Position numbers and translations under genes: made by a program. A stretch of 48,693 nt of DNA from Liquorilactobacillus uvarum DSM 19971 (lineage in GTDB: Bacteria; Bacillota; Bacilli; Lactobacillales; Lactobacillaceae): contig NZ_AZEG01000017.1 of NCBI RefSeq assembly GCF_001434935.1, positions 1 to 48,693 on the forward strand. Reading direction: 5' to 3'. Below the pieces are notes generated by a model. The model ran no database searches, had not been told where the DNA came from, and worked only from the letters and a program-made list of their open reading frames with translations. Positions 1 to 8,952 of this stretch are shown here, in pieces; positions within the stretch are counted from its first letter, which is position 1, and each line of letters begins with the position of its first letter.

Positions 1-60
1 TAGGAGACCCTACACATTTGATTCGTCGAAACTTTGTTCAGTTTTCAAAGATCTACATCA
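1..60 (-). promoter_or_regulatory. rRNA operon leader with boxA-like antitermination site (partial)
   Basis: Read on the minus strand, positions 39-54 give GATCTTTGAAAACTG, close to the boxA-type element (TCTTTGAAAACT) found in Firmicutes rRNA leaders and spacers. It lies downstream of strong tandem promoters that also read leftward. I infer a 16S rRNA gene just outside the left edge. No mature rRNA sequence is present in the window. Confidence 0.7.
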
Positions 61-98
61 AGCTAATTGCAAGCCTTACGGTTCCAATCGGCTCTTCA

Positions 99-127
99 AC
101 TATAACATTTATTAAATGCTATGTCAA
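99..127 (-). promoter_or_regulatory. rRNA promoter P2 (proximal)
   Basis: On the minus strand there is a perfect -35 TTGACA (122-127), a 17-base spacer and a -10 TATAGT (99-104). It is followed by a short leader with a boxA-like element, as expected of the proximal promoter of an rRNA operon. Confidence 0.8.
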
Positions 128-171
128 CTATTTTTTTGTTTGCGTCGCTGAATCAATCAACAACATTTATT

Positions 172-200
172 AATATACGCCCGTATCCAGTATACGTCAA
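172..200 (-). promoter_or_regulatory. rRNA promoter P1 (distal)
   Basis: On the minus strand, -35 TTGACG (195-200), a 17-base spacer and -10 TATATT (172-177). It lies 73 bases upstream of P2 in the same direction, and the AT-rich stretch just upstream (204-230) could act as an UP element. Confidence 0.75.
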
Positions 201-229
201 GCATATTTTTTTATTTTTTTTTTCAAATA

Positions 230-257
230 ATTGTACCTTAAAAAGGACATTTGTAAA
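230..257 (-). promoter_or_regulatory. possible third rRNA promoter
   Basis: On the minus strand, TTTACA (252-257), a 16-base spacer and TACAAT (230-235). It fits a sigma-A promoter upstream of P1 and P2, but the -35 is weaker and it may not be used. Confidence 0.4.
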
Positions 258-433
258 AAGCGAATAATCATTTAAAATAGTAATCATTTATCATTAATTA
301 ACCACAATTTTTTCTGCACATCGCCTGTCCATACCTTTATGTTCGGATAATCCCCCTGGTATGCTTATTCAAAAATATTTCTGTCTTCAAATAAATTAAA
401 TTTAAGGCAGCTAATTATCTATCCAATGAAACA

Positions 434-478
434 TAAAAAGGACTGAGTCAAAAGATAATTTTTGACTCAGTCCTTTTC
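434..478 (-). terminator. terminator of tyrS
   Basis: A near-perfect 16-bp stem (AAGGACTGAGTCAAAA at 439-454 and its complement at 459-475) is followed on the minus strand by a T-rich tail. It lies about 70 bases downstream of the tyrS stop. The sequence between here and the rRNA promoters (about 260-430) shows no gene. Confidence 0.85.
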
Positions 479-547
479 TAACTTCGTGTTGTTACGAATT
501 AACGTACCCCAAAACGGTGTTCACTATGTGCCAGTTTTCTCGTGACT

Positions 548-1801
548 TTAGTCAACTACTTTGGCTAAGAAATAGCGTTTTTTGCCCCTGCGCGCAATGA
601 CAAATCTACCTTCGAATGCCTTTGCTGGGTCAACTTCAAAATTTAAATCACGGATACGATCTCCATTAATATAGATAGCACCATTCGTTACATCTTCTCT
701 TGCTTGACGTTTAGATTTTTCAATTTTCGTATTTACTAACCATTCAATAATATTCTCTTTAACTATTGATGTCTCGACTGTTGGCATATTTTTAAAACCC
801 TGCTCAATTTCCTCAGCGTTTAAATCTTTAACCTCTCCAGAAAAAAGTGCTCTTGAAATGTGCTCTGCTTGTTCAACAGCATCTTTTCCATGTACAAACG
901 ATGTCACTTCCTCAGCCAAACGCTTTTGCGCTTCTCTTTTTTCTGGCTCATTTTTCACTTTCTCAGCAAGCCCATCAATTTCTTCATGATCTAGGAAAGT
1001 GAAATATTTCAAATACTTCACAACATCCCTATCATCTTGATTCAGCCAAAACTGATAAAATTCATATGGTGTTGTCTTTTCCGGATCTAACCAAATTGCG
1101 CCTCCTTCAGTCTTTCCGAATTTAGTTCCATCAGCCTTAAGCATTAATGGAATTGTTAATGCAAAAGCCTTAGCGTTGTTCCCCTCTATTTTGTGTATCA
1201 TATCGATGCCCGCTGTGATGTTCCCCCATTGATCGCCGCCACCGATCTGAAGTTGTACATCGTTGTATTTGTAAAGATGATAAAAATCAATAGATTGTAA
1301 TATCTGATACGTAAACTCGGTAAAGGAAATTCCAACTTCAAGGCGACTGGCAACAACTTCTTTATTAAGCATCGTATTAACATTGAAAAGTTTACCGTAA
1401 TCTCGTAAAAAACTTAACAGATCTATCTGCGACAACCATTCATGATTATTTACGATTGTAATATTATCTCGTCCAAACAAGTGCTCCATTTGGTCAGTGA
1501 GTCTTTGTTCGTTGTGATGCACCTGTTCCATCGATTGTAATACCCGTTCCGCTTTTTTCCCAGACGGATCACCAATTGAACCAGTTCCACCACCAATCAG
1601 AATATGCGCACGGTGTCCTGCCATCTGAAATCTTTTAAGCATTATAAAGGGAATTAAGTGTCCAATATGCAAACTATCGCCTGTCGGGTCAACACCACAA
1701 TAAATTCCAATCGACTTCTCTTCTGTTAACTTTTTCAACCCTTCCTCATCAGAAGTTTGATTAACTGCTCCACGCCATTTTAATTCATCAATAATATTCA
1801 T
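548..1801 (-). CDS. tyrS: tyrosyl-tRNA synthetase
   Basis: Charges tRNA-Tyr with tyrosine in the cytoplasm. The 417-residue protein has the class I features of bacterial TyrRS: GVDPTGDSLHIGHLIP near residue 36-51 carries the HIGH motif (here HIGH), GGGDQWGNI near 190 is the tyrosine/ATP pocket, and KFGKTEGG near 227 is the KMSKS-type loop. The last 70 or so residues form an S4-like RNA-binding domain (SKRQAREDVTNGAIYINGD). The ATG follows an AGGAGG box. The gene stands alone between its own T-box leader and a strong hairpin terminator, so expression should respond to uncharged tRNA-Tyr. The length is normal for the family and nothing is unusual. Confidence 0.98.
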   Translation of the reverse strand: MNIIDELKWRGAVNQTSDEEGLKKLTEEKSIGIYCGVDPTGDSLHIGHLIPFIMLKRFQMAGHRAHILIGGGTGSIGDPSGKKAERVLQSMEQVHHNEQRLTDQMEHLFGRDNITIVNNHEWLSQIDLLSFLRDYGKLFNVNTMLNKEVVASRLEVGISFTEFTYQILQSIDFYHLYKYNDVQLQIGGGDQWGNITAGIDMIHKIEGNNAKAFALTIPLMLKADGTKFGKTEGGAIWLDPEKTTPYEFYQFWLNQDDRDVVKYLKYFTFLDHEEIDGLAEKVKNEPEKREAQKRLAEEVTSFVHGKDAVEQAEHISRALFSGEVKDLNAEEIEQGFKNMPTVETSIVKENIIEWLVNTKIEKSKRQAREDVTNGAIYINGDRIRDLNFEVDPAKAFEGRFVIARRGKKRYFLAKVVD

Positions 1802-2046
1802 GCTGTACCTCCTATTTAATAATAAAACAAAAAGTCCCTAATACTTAAAAAGTATTAGGGACGAATAATCAATTCCGCGTTACCACCCATATTGCCAAAA
1901 AATAGCCAGCTCTATTCATCGATATAGAGATGAACCATCTCAGCTCCACAGTGTAATTCGTTCATTAGTATGTCTTGATTTTCAGCACCATCAAGTCTCT
2001 TGCACATTGACTAATTCCCTACTGTTCTGTTTCAACGCTGTTTATG
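1802..2046 (-). promoter_or_regulatory. T-box leader of tyrS (tyrosine)
   Basis: The minus-strand leader contains the T-box core GGGTGGTAACGCGG (about 1876-1889), followed by a GC-containing terminator hairpin with arms GTCCCTAATACTT and AAGTATTAGGGAC (1833-1862) and a T run. In the 3' side of Stem I the triplet TAC (plus-strand 1953-1955), followed by A, is the likely specifier for tyrosine. Uncharged tRNA-Tyr would stabilise the antiterminator and switch tyrS on. Confidence 0.93.
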
Positions 2047-2052
2047 GAAAAT

Positions 2053-2081
2053 AATATATGCTATTCTCATCAAAAAGTCAA
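2053..2081 (-). promoter_or_regulatory. tyrS promoter
   Basis: On the minus strand, -35 TTGACT (2076-2081), a 17-base spacer and -10 TATATT (2053-2058), directly upstream of the T-box leader. The promoter abuts the 3' end of perR with no terminator visible between them. Confidence 0.8.
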
Positions 2082-2096
2082 TAGCACTATCGCTCG

Positions 2097-2552
2097 CTAC
2101 GCATTTTGCTTTATTTTTTCTTGGCATTCCGGACACAGTCCATAGACCTCATACTGACTGTTAAAAACCTGAAATCCCGTTTCAAGCTGTGCATTTTTTT
2201 CATTTTTCTTGTACTCATCATCAAACACATCAACGATCCTATTACAGTTCACACAAATTACATGATAATGTGGAACTTCAAAATAATCATAGCGCATATG
2301 TCCGCCGCTATCCGCCGCTATCTCAATAATCAAATTATTGTCAATCAGCAGCTGTAATGTATTATATACGGTTGCTAGGCTGACACTAAAACCATTGCCT
2401 CTTACATAATTAAAAATCATCTCAATCGACGGATGATCATGCGATGTCATCAAATAAGACAGTATTACTTGTCTTTGAGGTGTGTTTTTTATCTTATACT
2501 CTTTCAACTTATCAGCAGCAGCCAATAGTGTTTTCTGCTCTTGTACCATCAC
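2097..2552 (-). CDS. perR: Fur-family peroxide-stress regulator PerR
   Basis: DNA-binding repressor of the Fur family, normally sensing peroxide through metal-catalysed oxidation of histidines. The N-terminal half is a winged helix (TPQRQVILSYL, then SLATVYNTLQLL). The metal-binding half has RYDY (Asp89) and HYH (His95, His97), with His40 in DHPS and Asp108 in IVDV; these match the PerR regulatory metal site. The aspartate at IVD favours PerR over Fur. Two CxxC pairs (Cys100/103 and CPEC near the C-terminus) make the structural zinc site. The start is GTG 2552 or ATG 2549, both served by an AGGAGG box. A Fur-like palindrome sits over its start region, suggesting autoregulation. Confidence 0.9.
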   Translation of the reverse strand: MMVQEQKTLLAAADKLKEYKIKNTPQRQVILSYLMTSHDHPSIEMIFNYVRGNGFSVSLATVYNTLQLLIDNNLIIEIAADSGGHMRYDYFEVPHYHVICVNCNRIVDVFDDEYKKNEKNAQLETGFQVFNSQYEVYGLCPECQEKIKQNA

Positions 2553-2584
2553 TTACAATCCTCCTATATACTTCACACCGTAAT

Positions 2585-2599
2585 TGATAATCATTCTCG
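2585..2599 (+). promoter_or_regulatory. Fur/PerR-type operator at perR start region
   Basis: TGATAATCATTCTCG matches the 7-1-7 Fur-family palindrome TGATAATNATTATCA at 12 of the 14 defined positions. It lies just downstream of the -10 of the perR promoter, where a repressor would block transcription of its own gene. Confidence 0.55.
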
Positions 2600-2606
2600 A
2601 TATAGT

Positions 2607-2636
2607 ATTATACTCTAAAAAATTCAAAACTGTCTA
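2607..2636 (-). promoter_or_regulatory. perR promoter
   Basis: On the minus strand, -35 TAGACA (2631-2636), an 18-base spacer and -10 TATAAT (2607-2612). It sits in the 144-base gap between the sbcC stop and perR. Confidence 0.6.
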
Positions 2637-2696
2637 TAATAAAAACTCAATTTCATTTAAATGTAATAAAATTTAAAGAATACCAAATGATAATTT

Positions 2697-5600
2697 TTAA
2701 AATTTATGTTCATAAACAATGGTACTATGCCCATTGTTAGATAGAACTCGCATTTGATCTGGAATTTTATCACGCAAAATACCGACATGGCTAATAATAC
2801 CAAACAATCTATTAGCCCCTTCAATTGTCTGCAAAGCTTCCAATGCGGTTTCCAAAGCTTCTTCATCTAGCGAGCCAAAACCTTCATCAATAAAAAGTGC
2901 TTCAATATTTGAACCGCCATTCACATTCTGCAACACCTCTCCCAATGCTAGAGATAGTGCTAAAGCTGCTATAAAACTTTCTCCACCTGATAAAGTATGC
3001 ACGCTTCTAACTTTGCCGGTATTATCATCGAAAACATTAATTTCAAGTCCTGTATCGGTAGCGTATGCCCCGTTGTTCTTATCTAATTTAAACGCATATC
3101 GGCCTTGAGACAGCCTTGCTAGATGACCATTTGCGATTAATAACACCTTAGACAGATAGCTTTTCAAAACATAACGCTCAAGACTTAATTTTAATCTTCC
3201 TTTTCCATTCATAACTTCCGCCAATTGGTTCCATGAAGCTAATTTTTTTAATTTCTTTTGCTGACTGTTCCACATGGAAGATACCTGCTCAAAGATGTTT
3301 TTATCACTTTGGTAGGTTTGTTTATACTTCGCAACTGTATCAACGAGCGTATCTCTCTTTTCCTTTTCGATTAATAATTTCTTTTTTAATTCTTCAAGTT
3401 TAGGATCTTTTAAATTTTTTGTTCGTTCAGTCAGTTGCTCTGTTTTTGTTTTTATAGTTAACAGCTTTTCTTCATAATCCTTTATTCCATCCCGATAATT
3501 TACTGCTTTGCTTAATTCTCTTAAACTTTTTTCAATAAAATCACTATCAACTGCAAAATCACAGTTTTGAACTGAAAATTGTACTTTGCTAGACAATTGA
3601 TTTTTTACTTTTTCTTCATCTCTGAACTGCTGCTGGTAATTTTGAATATTTGTCTCTAAAGCAGTAACAGATAGCGCAGCCTGTTCAACTTCTTCTTGTA
3701 GCTCTCTAACTCTGACATCATATTCTGTTACTTCTGTCTGCTGTTTTTCCATACTACTTTGCAAATCTGCTAAAGTTTTAAAATTTGTTGGTAACTGTTC
3801 AATCAAACGTTTAATTGTTGTTTTGACTTTGGCATGTGCAACAGTGATTTCATGAATGTTATCCTTAGTCTGCTCTACTATTTTTTGTAATTTTTGATTT
3901 TTATTTTGCAAAATTTTGATTTCTCGGGTTGCCTCACCGATTTCAACTTGCTCAACTTCAAGTTTTTGCTTTCTATGCAGTATTTTGTCTCTCTTCTTTT
4001 CAAGAAGGTCCGCGAGATCAATAAGAATTTCACCTTTGAATGAACCCACTACTATTTTAGTAACCTTTTCATATTGTTTTCGGTATTTGTTTTTTTCTAT
4101 ACCAGATTGATCCTTTTTAGCCTGATATTCTCCCTTGTATGAGTGATAAATATCAGCTGCCTTTTTTGCATTTTCTTGTGCTTCTTTTACTTTTGATTCC
4201 GTAATATCCCTTACCAACTCGACTTTTGCAGGTGCAGGATGTGTCATTGATCCACATACAGGACACGGAGTACCTGCTTTTAAATGTTGACTCAACCGCT
4301 GAATCTGCGTTAAAGCAAAATCATTATCTAATTGAGAATAAAGTTTCTGTGCATCTTGATACTCTTGGTAAGCTTTTTCCAAGTTTTTTTCAAATTTAAG
4401 CAGTTCTGAATTCTTCTGAATCATTTCTGTATGCATTTTACTCAATGCTGCTAACTGGTCTTGTTCTTCAGCTAGCTTTGCTGTCTCTTGCTGGAGCAGC
4501 AATGTCTCTTCATTTAGAACATCCTTTTTTTCTACCTTTTTTTCTTTTTTAGCAAGAGTTTCTTCTATAGATATGCACTTTTTTTGCGAAGTTTCCAATT
4601 TCTCTTTTTCTTCACTCAATTTACTTGCTAACTCAGTACATTTTGCTCGCCAAACCTCTGCCCTTTTAAAGAGCTCTGCTTGTCCTTTTCCTTCCATCAC
4701 AGAAACACGCAGCTTATTCATTTTTTCTGATTTCCGCTGTAATAAAATTTGCTCGCTTTTTTTCTCAATACTTCTGCTTTTACTCTGTTGCAATGCTTTC
4801 TTTTTGTCACTTATCATTTTTTCTAAATCTGTGCTTTTCTTTCGTGAATACTCCAAGCTAGAGAACAAATCTTTATTTTTCTCTACCCATTCTAATTTCA
4901 GTAATTTTCCCCTTAAAATATTGATGCTTTTTTCTCGGCCTTTGAGGCTCTCGTATTGTTCTTTTAATTCTGTTATTTTAATTAGGTCTTCGTGCAACTG
5001 ACATTTTTCACGATAATCTGAAGCCATTTTTTCGACGGTTTCACTTTGGTTTATTACATCTTCAGAACCTTTTTGAACCGCGCTCGCTTCATCACTGACA
5101 CGTTCGTTCAGATCTTTAAGCCATTGGACCACATTCCCATCATTATCAAGTCCTTGAATTTGAGACTGCAACACTTTAATAGTTTGATTCTGTTCTTCAT
5201 TTGCCTGGATAATCTGTCTCGCACGCTTTTGAATATCCTCTGACCACCGGTGGTAGAAGAATGTTCCAAACAATTCGCGCAATAATCCTTCTTTGTCATT
5301 GCTATTTGCAGTAAGAAAGCGTCTAAACTTTCCTTGTGGCAATAAAATAATTTGTGTGAATTGTTCTGCTGTTAGGTGTAAAAGATCTTTCAAAAATACA
5401 TTGACGACGGACATTTTAGTCAATACTTTCTCTTTTCCATCATTATCTTTAAAAGTTAGTTCAATCTTAGCATTACTTTCATGCATTCCTTTTCCACGTT
5501 TCTTTGCTAAAATCTGCTTAGGCTGCCGCACAATACTGTATGTTTTCCCGTGATGTTCAAATTCAAACTCAACACTAGTTGCTTCTGTCGCCTTAGCAAA

Positions 5601-5804
5601 ATCTGAACGCATTTGTTCCGGTTGCCGATCCATCCCAGAAGTTTTACCAAATAACGCAAAACACATCGCATCAAAAAGCGTAGTCTTTCCACTGCCCGTC
5701 TTTCCGCTAATTAAGAATAACGGTGTTTCTTCAAATGATTCAAAATCAATTGTTTGCTCCTCATACGGCCCAAAATTCTCCAATTTTAATTTCAATGGTT
5801 TCAT
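2697..5804 (-). CDS. sbcC: exonuclease SbcCD, ATPase subunit SbcC
   Basis: SMC-like ATPase that, with SbcD, opens DNA hairpins and degrades double-strand ends. The 1035-residue protein has Walker A GKTGSGKTT near residue 35, two very long coiled-coil arms, a zinc-hook CPVC in the middle (GTPCPVCGSMTHPAP, about residue 510), the ABC signature LSGGES near 945 and Walker B ALFIDEGFGSLD near 985. The length is normal for SbcC/Rad50. It overlaps sbcD by four bases, so the two are translationally coupled. No terminator is evident after its stop. Confidence 0.96.
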   Translation of the reverse strand: MKPLKLKLENFGPYEEQTIDFESFEETPLFLISGKTGSGKTTLFDAMCFALFGKTSGMDRQPEQMRSDFAKATEATSVEFEFEHHGKTYSIVRQPKQILAKKRGKGMHESNAKIELTFKDNDGKEKVLTKMSVVNVFLKDLLHLTAEQFTQIILLPQGKFRRFLTANSNDKEGLLRELFGTFFYHRWSEDIQKRARQIIQANEEQNQTIKVLQSQIQGLDNDGNVVQWLKDLNERVSDEASAVQKGSEDVINQSETVEKMASDYREKCQLHEDLIKITELKEQYESLKGREKSINILRGKLLKLEWVEKNKDLFSSLEYSRKKSTDLEKMISDKKKALQQSKSRSIEKKSEQILLQRKSEKMNKLRVSVMEGKGQAELFKRAEVWRAKCTELASKLSEEKEKLETSQKKCISIEETLAKKEKKVEKKDVLNEETLLLQQETAKLAEEQDQLAALSKMHTEMIQKNSELLKFEKNLEKAYQEYQDAQKLYSQLDNDFALTQIQRLSQHLKAGTPCPVCGSMTHPAPAKVELVRDITESKVKEAQENAKKAADIYHSYKGEYQAKKDQSGIEKNKYRKQYEKVTKIVVGSFKGEILIDLADLLEKKRDKILHRKQKLEVEQVEIGEATREIKILQNKNQKLQKIVEQTKDNIHEITVAHAKVKTTIKRLIEQLPTNFKTLADLQSSMEKQQTEVTEYDVRVRELQEEVEQAALSVTALETNIQNYQQQFRDEEKVKNQLSSKVQFSVQNCDFAVDSDFIEKSLRELSKAVNYRDGIKDYEEKLLTIKTKTEQLTERTKNLKDPKLEELKKKLLIEKEKRDTLVDTVAKYKQTYQSDKNIFEQVSSMWNSQQKKLKKLASWNQLAEVMNGKGRLKLSLERYVLKSYLSKVLLIANGHLARLSQGRYAFKLDKNNGAYATDTGLEINVFDDNTGKVRSVHTLSGGESFIAALALSLALGEVLQNVNGGSNIEALFIDEGFGSLDEEALETALEALQTIEGANRLFGIISHVGILRDKIPDQMRVLSNNGHSTIVYEHKF

Positions 5805-6925
5805 AAGTCTGCCTCCTTTTCAAGAGTGCCCAGACTTTCTGCAGCCCATTTCTTTTGTTCAGAAGAAAGTTCCTCATCGGTTATTTCATGAAAAAAGTTA
5901 GTTAGCAACTCCATAGGGTCCAAATTCAGATTAACATCTTCCTTTTCTGCATCGTTATCCTCTCTACCATATGCACGTTCTAAACTTATAATTCGTGGAT
6001 AATAGTTCCGTAAGCTGTTCATGACATCAGGAATAATCGCTTTATCCGTTAACTTGATTGCCACATAGGTTTCACGTGGAATTTGCTTAGCCGTTTTCGG
6101 CGAGATCAGTTCCTGATACGAATTCGTCAGTACAACAACATCCCGCAGTGGAATCAATGGAATGAATGTACACTTAAAGGGATCCGTATCAACTATCCAG
6201 ACCCCCTTTTTCAAATTTGCTTCCGAAGCAGAAAACTTGAGCAGCGAACCGCTATATTTTATTTTCTCTTCTTTCAGTGCATCCTTATTATGTAGATGAC
6301 CCAATGCCACATAATCAAAATCACATAATAATTCTGCCGGCACAGCGTTCAAGCCCCCTACTTCTATTTTTGTCTCAGAATCCGTTTTTGAACTCCCCGC
6401 AACAAAAAAATGTGCTACTAAAATGTGCTTTTTTAATGGATTAAATTTCATTTTCATTTCTTTGATTATTCGTTTCAATGCAGTATTCACTTCAACTAAT
6501 GTCGGATCTTCAAATAAATTACGAGCTTGGTAAGGTTGGAAGTAAGGCAATAAAAAAAACTGTGTATCTTCAAACTCAATTGGCTGCAAAGCTTCTACTA
6601 AATTCGTACTTAAATAGTACTGAGTTGCTTTAAACCATTCATGCCCTGTGTTCAGTCTTGTTGCTGAATCATGATTTCCACTAATAGCTAAAATTGGTTT
6701 TTTTAACTTTAAATTCAATTCAATAATCATCTGATTCAATTGTTCAACCGCCAGTTCACTTGGCAAAGATCGATCATAAAGATCACCAGCTATTACCACT
6801 GCGTCGACTTTTTGTTGCAAAGCAATTTTTTTTACTTGTTCAAAAGCATCGATCTGCTCTTCAGCTAGATCAAAACCGTGCAGTTTCTTTCCAATATGCC
6901 AGTCGGCTGTATGTAAAAATCTCAT
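5801..6925 (-). CDS. sbcD: exonuclease SbcCD, nuclease subunit SbcD
   Basis: Mn-dependent metallophosphoesterase subunit of the SbcCD nuclease (Mre11 family). Phosphodiesterase motifs appear in order: HTADWHIGK (residues 5-13), AGDLYDRSLP, SGNHDS and ALGHLHN. The 374-residue length is typical, and its C-terminal part is the region that contacts SbcC in the family. It is the first gene of the sbcDC pair, and its stop overlaps the sbcC start by four bases. Confidence 0.96.
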   Translation of the reverse strand: MRFLHTADWHIGKKLHGFDLAEEQIDAFEQVKKIALQQKVDAVVIAGDLYDRSLPSELAVEQLNQMIIELNLKLKKPILAISGNHDSATRLNTGHEWFKATQYYLSTNLVEALQPIEFEDTQFFLLPYFQPYQARNLFEDPTLVEVNTALKRIIKEMKMKFNPLKKHILVAHFFVAGSSKTDSETKIEVGGLNAVPAELLCDFDYVALGHLHNKDALKEEKIKYSGSLLKFSASEANLKKGVWIVDTDPFKCTFIPLIPLRDVVVLTNSYQELISPKTAKQIPRETYVAIKLTDKAIIPDVMNSLRNYYPRIISLERAYGREDNDAEKEDVNLNLDPMELLTNFFHEITDEELSSEQKKWAAESLGTLEKEADL

Positions 6926-6991
6926 TTATAATCCCCCACATCTTATCAAACATTCGTTCGTGCACAATTATACCACGACACTTTTGTTCTC

Positions 6992-7037
6992 AAAAAAGCA
7001 AGTGTCAGTAAAAAAACATTCTGACACTTGCTTTTTC
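6992..7037 (-). terminator. terminator of ackA
   Basis: An inverted repeat with arms AAGCAAGTGTCAG and CTGACACTTGCTT around an A-rich loop has T runs on both sides. It lies 22 bases downstream of the ackA stop on the minus strand, before sbcD begins. Confidence 0.85.
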
Positions 7038-7058
7038 TAAGCTCATTCACAAGTTAAA

Positions 7059-8237
7059 CTATTCTAAAACTTTCTTGATTTGTCTAACCATTGATAATTC
7101 TTCATTAGTCGGCACTAACATTATTGTCGTTTTCGAATCAGTACTTGAAATAATCCCTTCGTTGCCTGCCTCATTTAACTGCGGATCGATTTTTAAACCA
7201 AGTGCTGCTAATTTAGCAACTATCTCACTACGTAATTTAGCATTATTTTCTCCAATTCCCCCCGCAAAGACCAAAACATCTAAACCACCAAGTTCAGCAA
7301 AGTAACTTCCAACGTACTTAACTATTCTATTAACAAAAATATCAACAGTTAATTTAACACGAGGATTATCCTGATGAGCAGCGTAATCGCGCATATCAGG
7401 TGAAATTCCAGAAAGTCCAAGAAGTCCTGATTCAGTATTGAATATTTTTAACGTCTGTTCAACAGTTAAATCAAGTTTCTTCATTAGATACGGAATTATC
7501 GAAGGGTCAACATCGCCGGCTCTAGTCCCCATAGTTAATCCAGTCAAAGGAGTAAAACCCATCGATGTATCAAATGCTTTCCCATCTTTCTCAGCAGCAA
7601 CAGATGCCCCGCTGCCTAAGTGCAATGTTACCATTTTAAAAGAAGACAGTGGTTTCTTTAACAATGCAGCTGCACGTTTTGAAATATAATCATGACTTAT
7701 ACCGTGCTCACCGTATCTTCTAATACCCCATTTTTTTGTGTACTCATATGGAATGCTGTAAATGGCATTCATTTCTGGAAGAGATGTGAAAAATTGACTA
7801 TCAAAAACTGCATATTGTGGAATCGTAGGTAATGTTTTTTCCATAATTTCAATATATTCGATTTCCGTCGGATTATGCAACGGCGCAAAATCACTTAGTT
7901 CTTTCAGTTGATGCAGCTTGTCTTTTGTTATTTTTACAGCGTGTTTAAAGATTTGTCCGCCTGCTACCACACGATGCCCGATACCATCTATTTCAGATAG
8001 ATGTGCGATAATTTTGAGATTCTTGAGTTTCTCAAAAATCATCGCAGCTGCACGTTCGTAAGAAAGATCATCAATAGTTTCCGAATATTTTTTTGCCCCA
8101 TATGCAACTTCAAAGATTGAGCCTGGCATATTTATCCGTTCAACAAGACCCTTTGCAATTATTTCTTCATTAGAAGATTCAAACAATTTCCACTTCACAG
8201 AAGAACTTCCTGCGTTCACCAACAGTATTTTACCCAA
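7059..8237 (-). CDS. ackA: acetate kinase
   Basis: Interconverts acetyl phosphate plus ADP and acetate plus ATP in fermentative energy metabolism. The protein begins GKILLVNAGSSSVKWKLF, the acetate/propionate kinase N-terminal signature, and carries GHRVVAGG, SIPYEYTKKWGIRRYGEHGISHDYI (catalytic region), HLGSGAS and FAGGIGENN. I chose the TTG at 8237, giving 392 residues, because it is preceded by GGAGGT at seven bases and it places the family motif at the N-terminus; an upstream in-frame start would add an unrelated 22-residue tail. A -10-like TATAAT lies at 8269-8274. No pta gene adjoins it here. Confidence 0.95.
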   Translation of the reverse strand: MGKILLVNAGSSSVKWKLFESSNEEIIAKGLVERINMPGSIFEVAYGAKKYSETIDDLSYERAAAMIFEKLKNLKIIAHLSEIDGIGHRVVAGGQIFKHAVKITKDKLHQLKELSDFAPLHNPTEIEYIEIMEKTLPTIPQYAVFDSQFFTSLPEMNAIYSIPYEYTKKWGIRRYGEHGISHDYISKRAAALLKKPLSSFKMVTLHLGSGASVAAEKDGKAFDTSMGFTPLTGLTMGTRAGDVDPSIIPYLMKKLDLTVEQTLKIFNTESGLLGLSGISPDMRDYAAHQDNPRVKLTVDIFVNRIVKYVGSYFAELGGLDVLVFAGGIGENNAKLRSEIVAKLAALGLKIDPQLNEAGNEGIISSTDSKTTIMLVPTNEELSMVRQIKKVLE

Positions 8238-8303
8238 TTGACGCACCTCCACTTTCTTTCGCCTTAAATTATATAATATTTCATTCTCTCTTTCAGCAGT
8301 CAC

Positions 8304-8952
8304 ACTTAAAAAAATTATTTTCCACTCCTCTCATCAGCATTTTGCAAAAAGCATACTAGGAACCGATAAATTTTGATTACTAACGAAAAACTGCGTAAAT
8401 AATTCGCAGCCAGGTAAGAATGAGTGAATTTTGAGACCTATTAGTGAGAAAACTACAGATTAAAACTAAAATCTACGTTGTATGTTCTTTATATTTCTCT
8501 CTAAAAAATTAATTTCATTGTTTTTTTCAAAAATTACGCCATTAATTGTTTCAAAGCAGGCCTTTTTTTGTCATATTTGTCGATATTTACCCTTAAATTT
8601 GCTATGTCAAATGTTTTTTTGTACTTTTTTTCTTTTTTTTCGAAAAAAAAAGAACTTTTTTTGCGCTCAAAACACTTTTTTTGTCATATTTATATTTCAA
8701 ATCAAAAAATTGCCTTGTAGTTGTTATGTCAAGGATTACCTCTATCTCCAATTATTAAATACTTAGTAAGAATATTACGAAATATTACAAATATGAAAAA
8801 ATATTACGAAAAAGCAAGAAATAGTAATTTGACTGCTACTTTGTTGTTATATTCACCAGTTATACTAATCACTGTTGAATCGATCAAACGTGGTCGAAAG
8901 AATTTGTGGTAAATACCACATTGGCAAAAATCACAGGAGTGAATATATAAAT
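8304..8952. other. AT-rich intergenic region with direct repeats
   Basis: No convincing gene. It holds long T runs and a 17-base direct repeat (CTTTTTTTGTCATATTT at 8562-8578 and 8675-8691). Nearer the downstream apf-like gene are three ATATTACRAA direct repeats (8772-8781, 8782-8791, 8801-8810), spaced at 10 and 19 bases. The latter may be a regulator site. Confidence 0.5.

Noticed and set aside
4573-5001. A 142-codon plus-strand open frame opposite sbcC
   Set aside because: It lies wholly within the antisense strand of the coiled-coil part of sbcC, has Ser/Phe/Leu-rich composition from reading Lys/Glu codons backward, and lacks a ribosome site.
8482-8766. A 94-codon Phe/Leu/Lys-rich open frame in the intergenic region
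   Set aside because: The T-rich base composition explains the phenylalanine content, and there is no ribosome site. I treat the region as non-coding.
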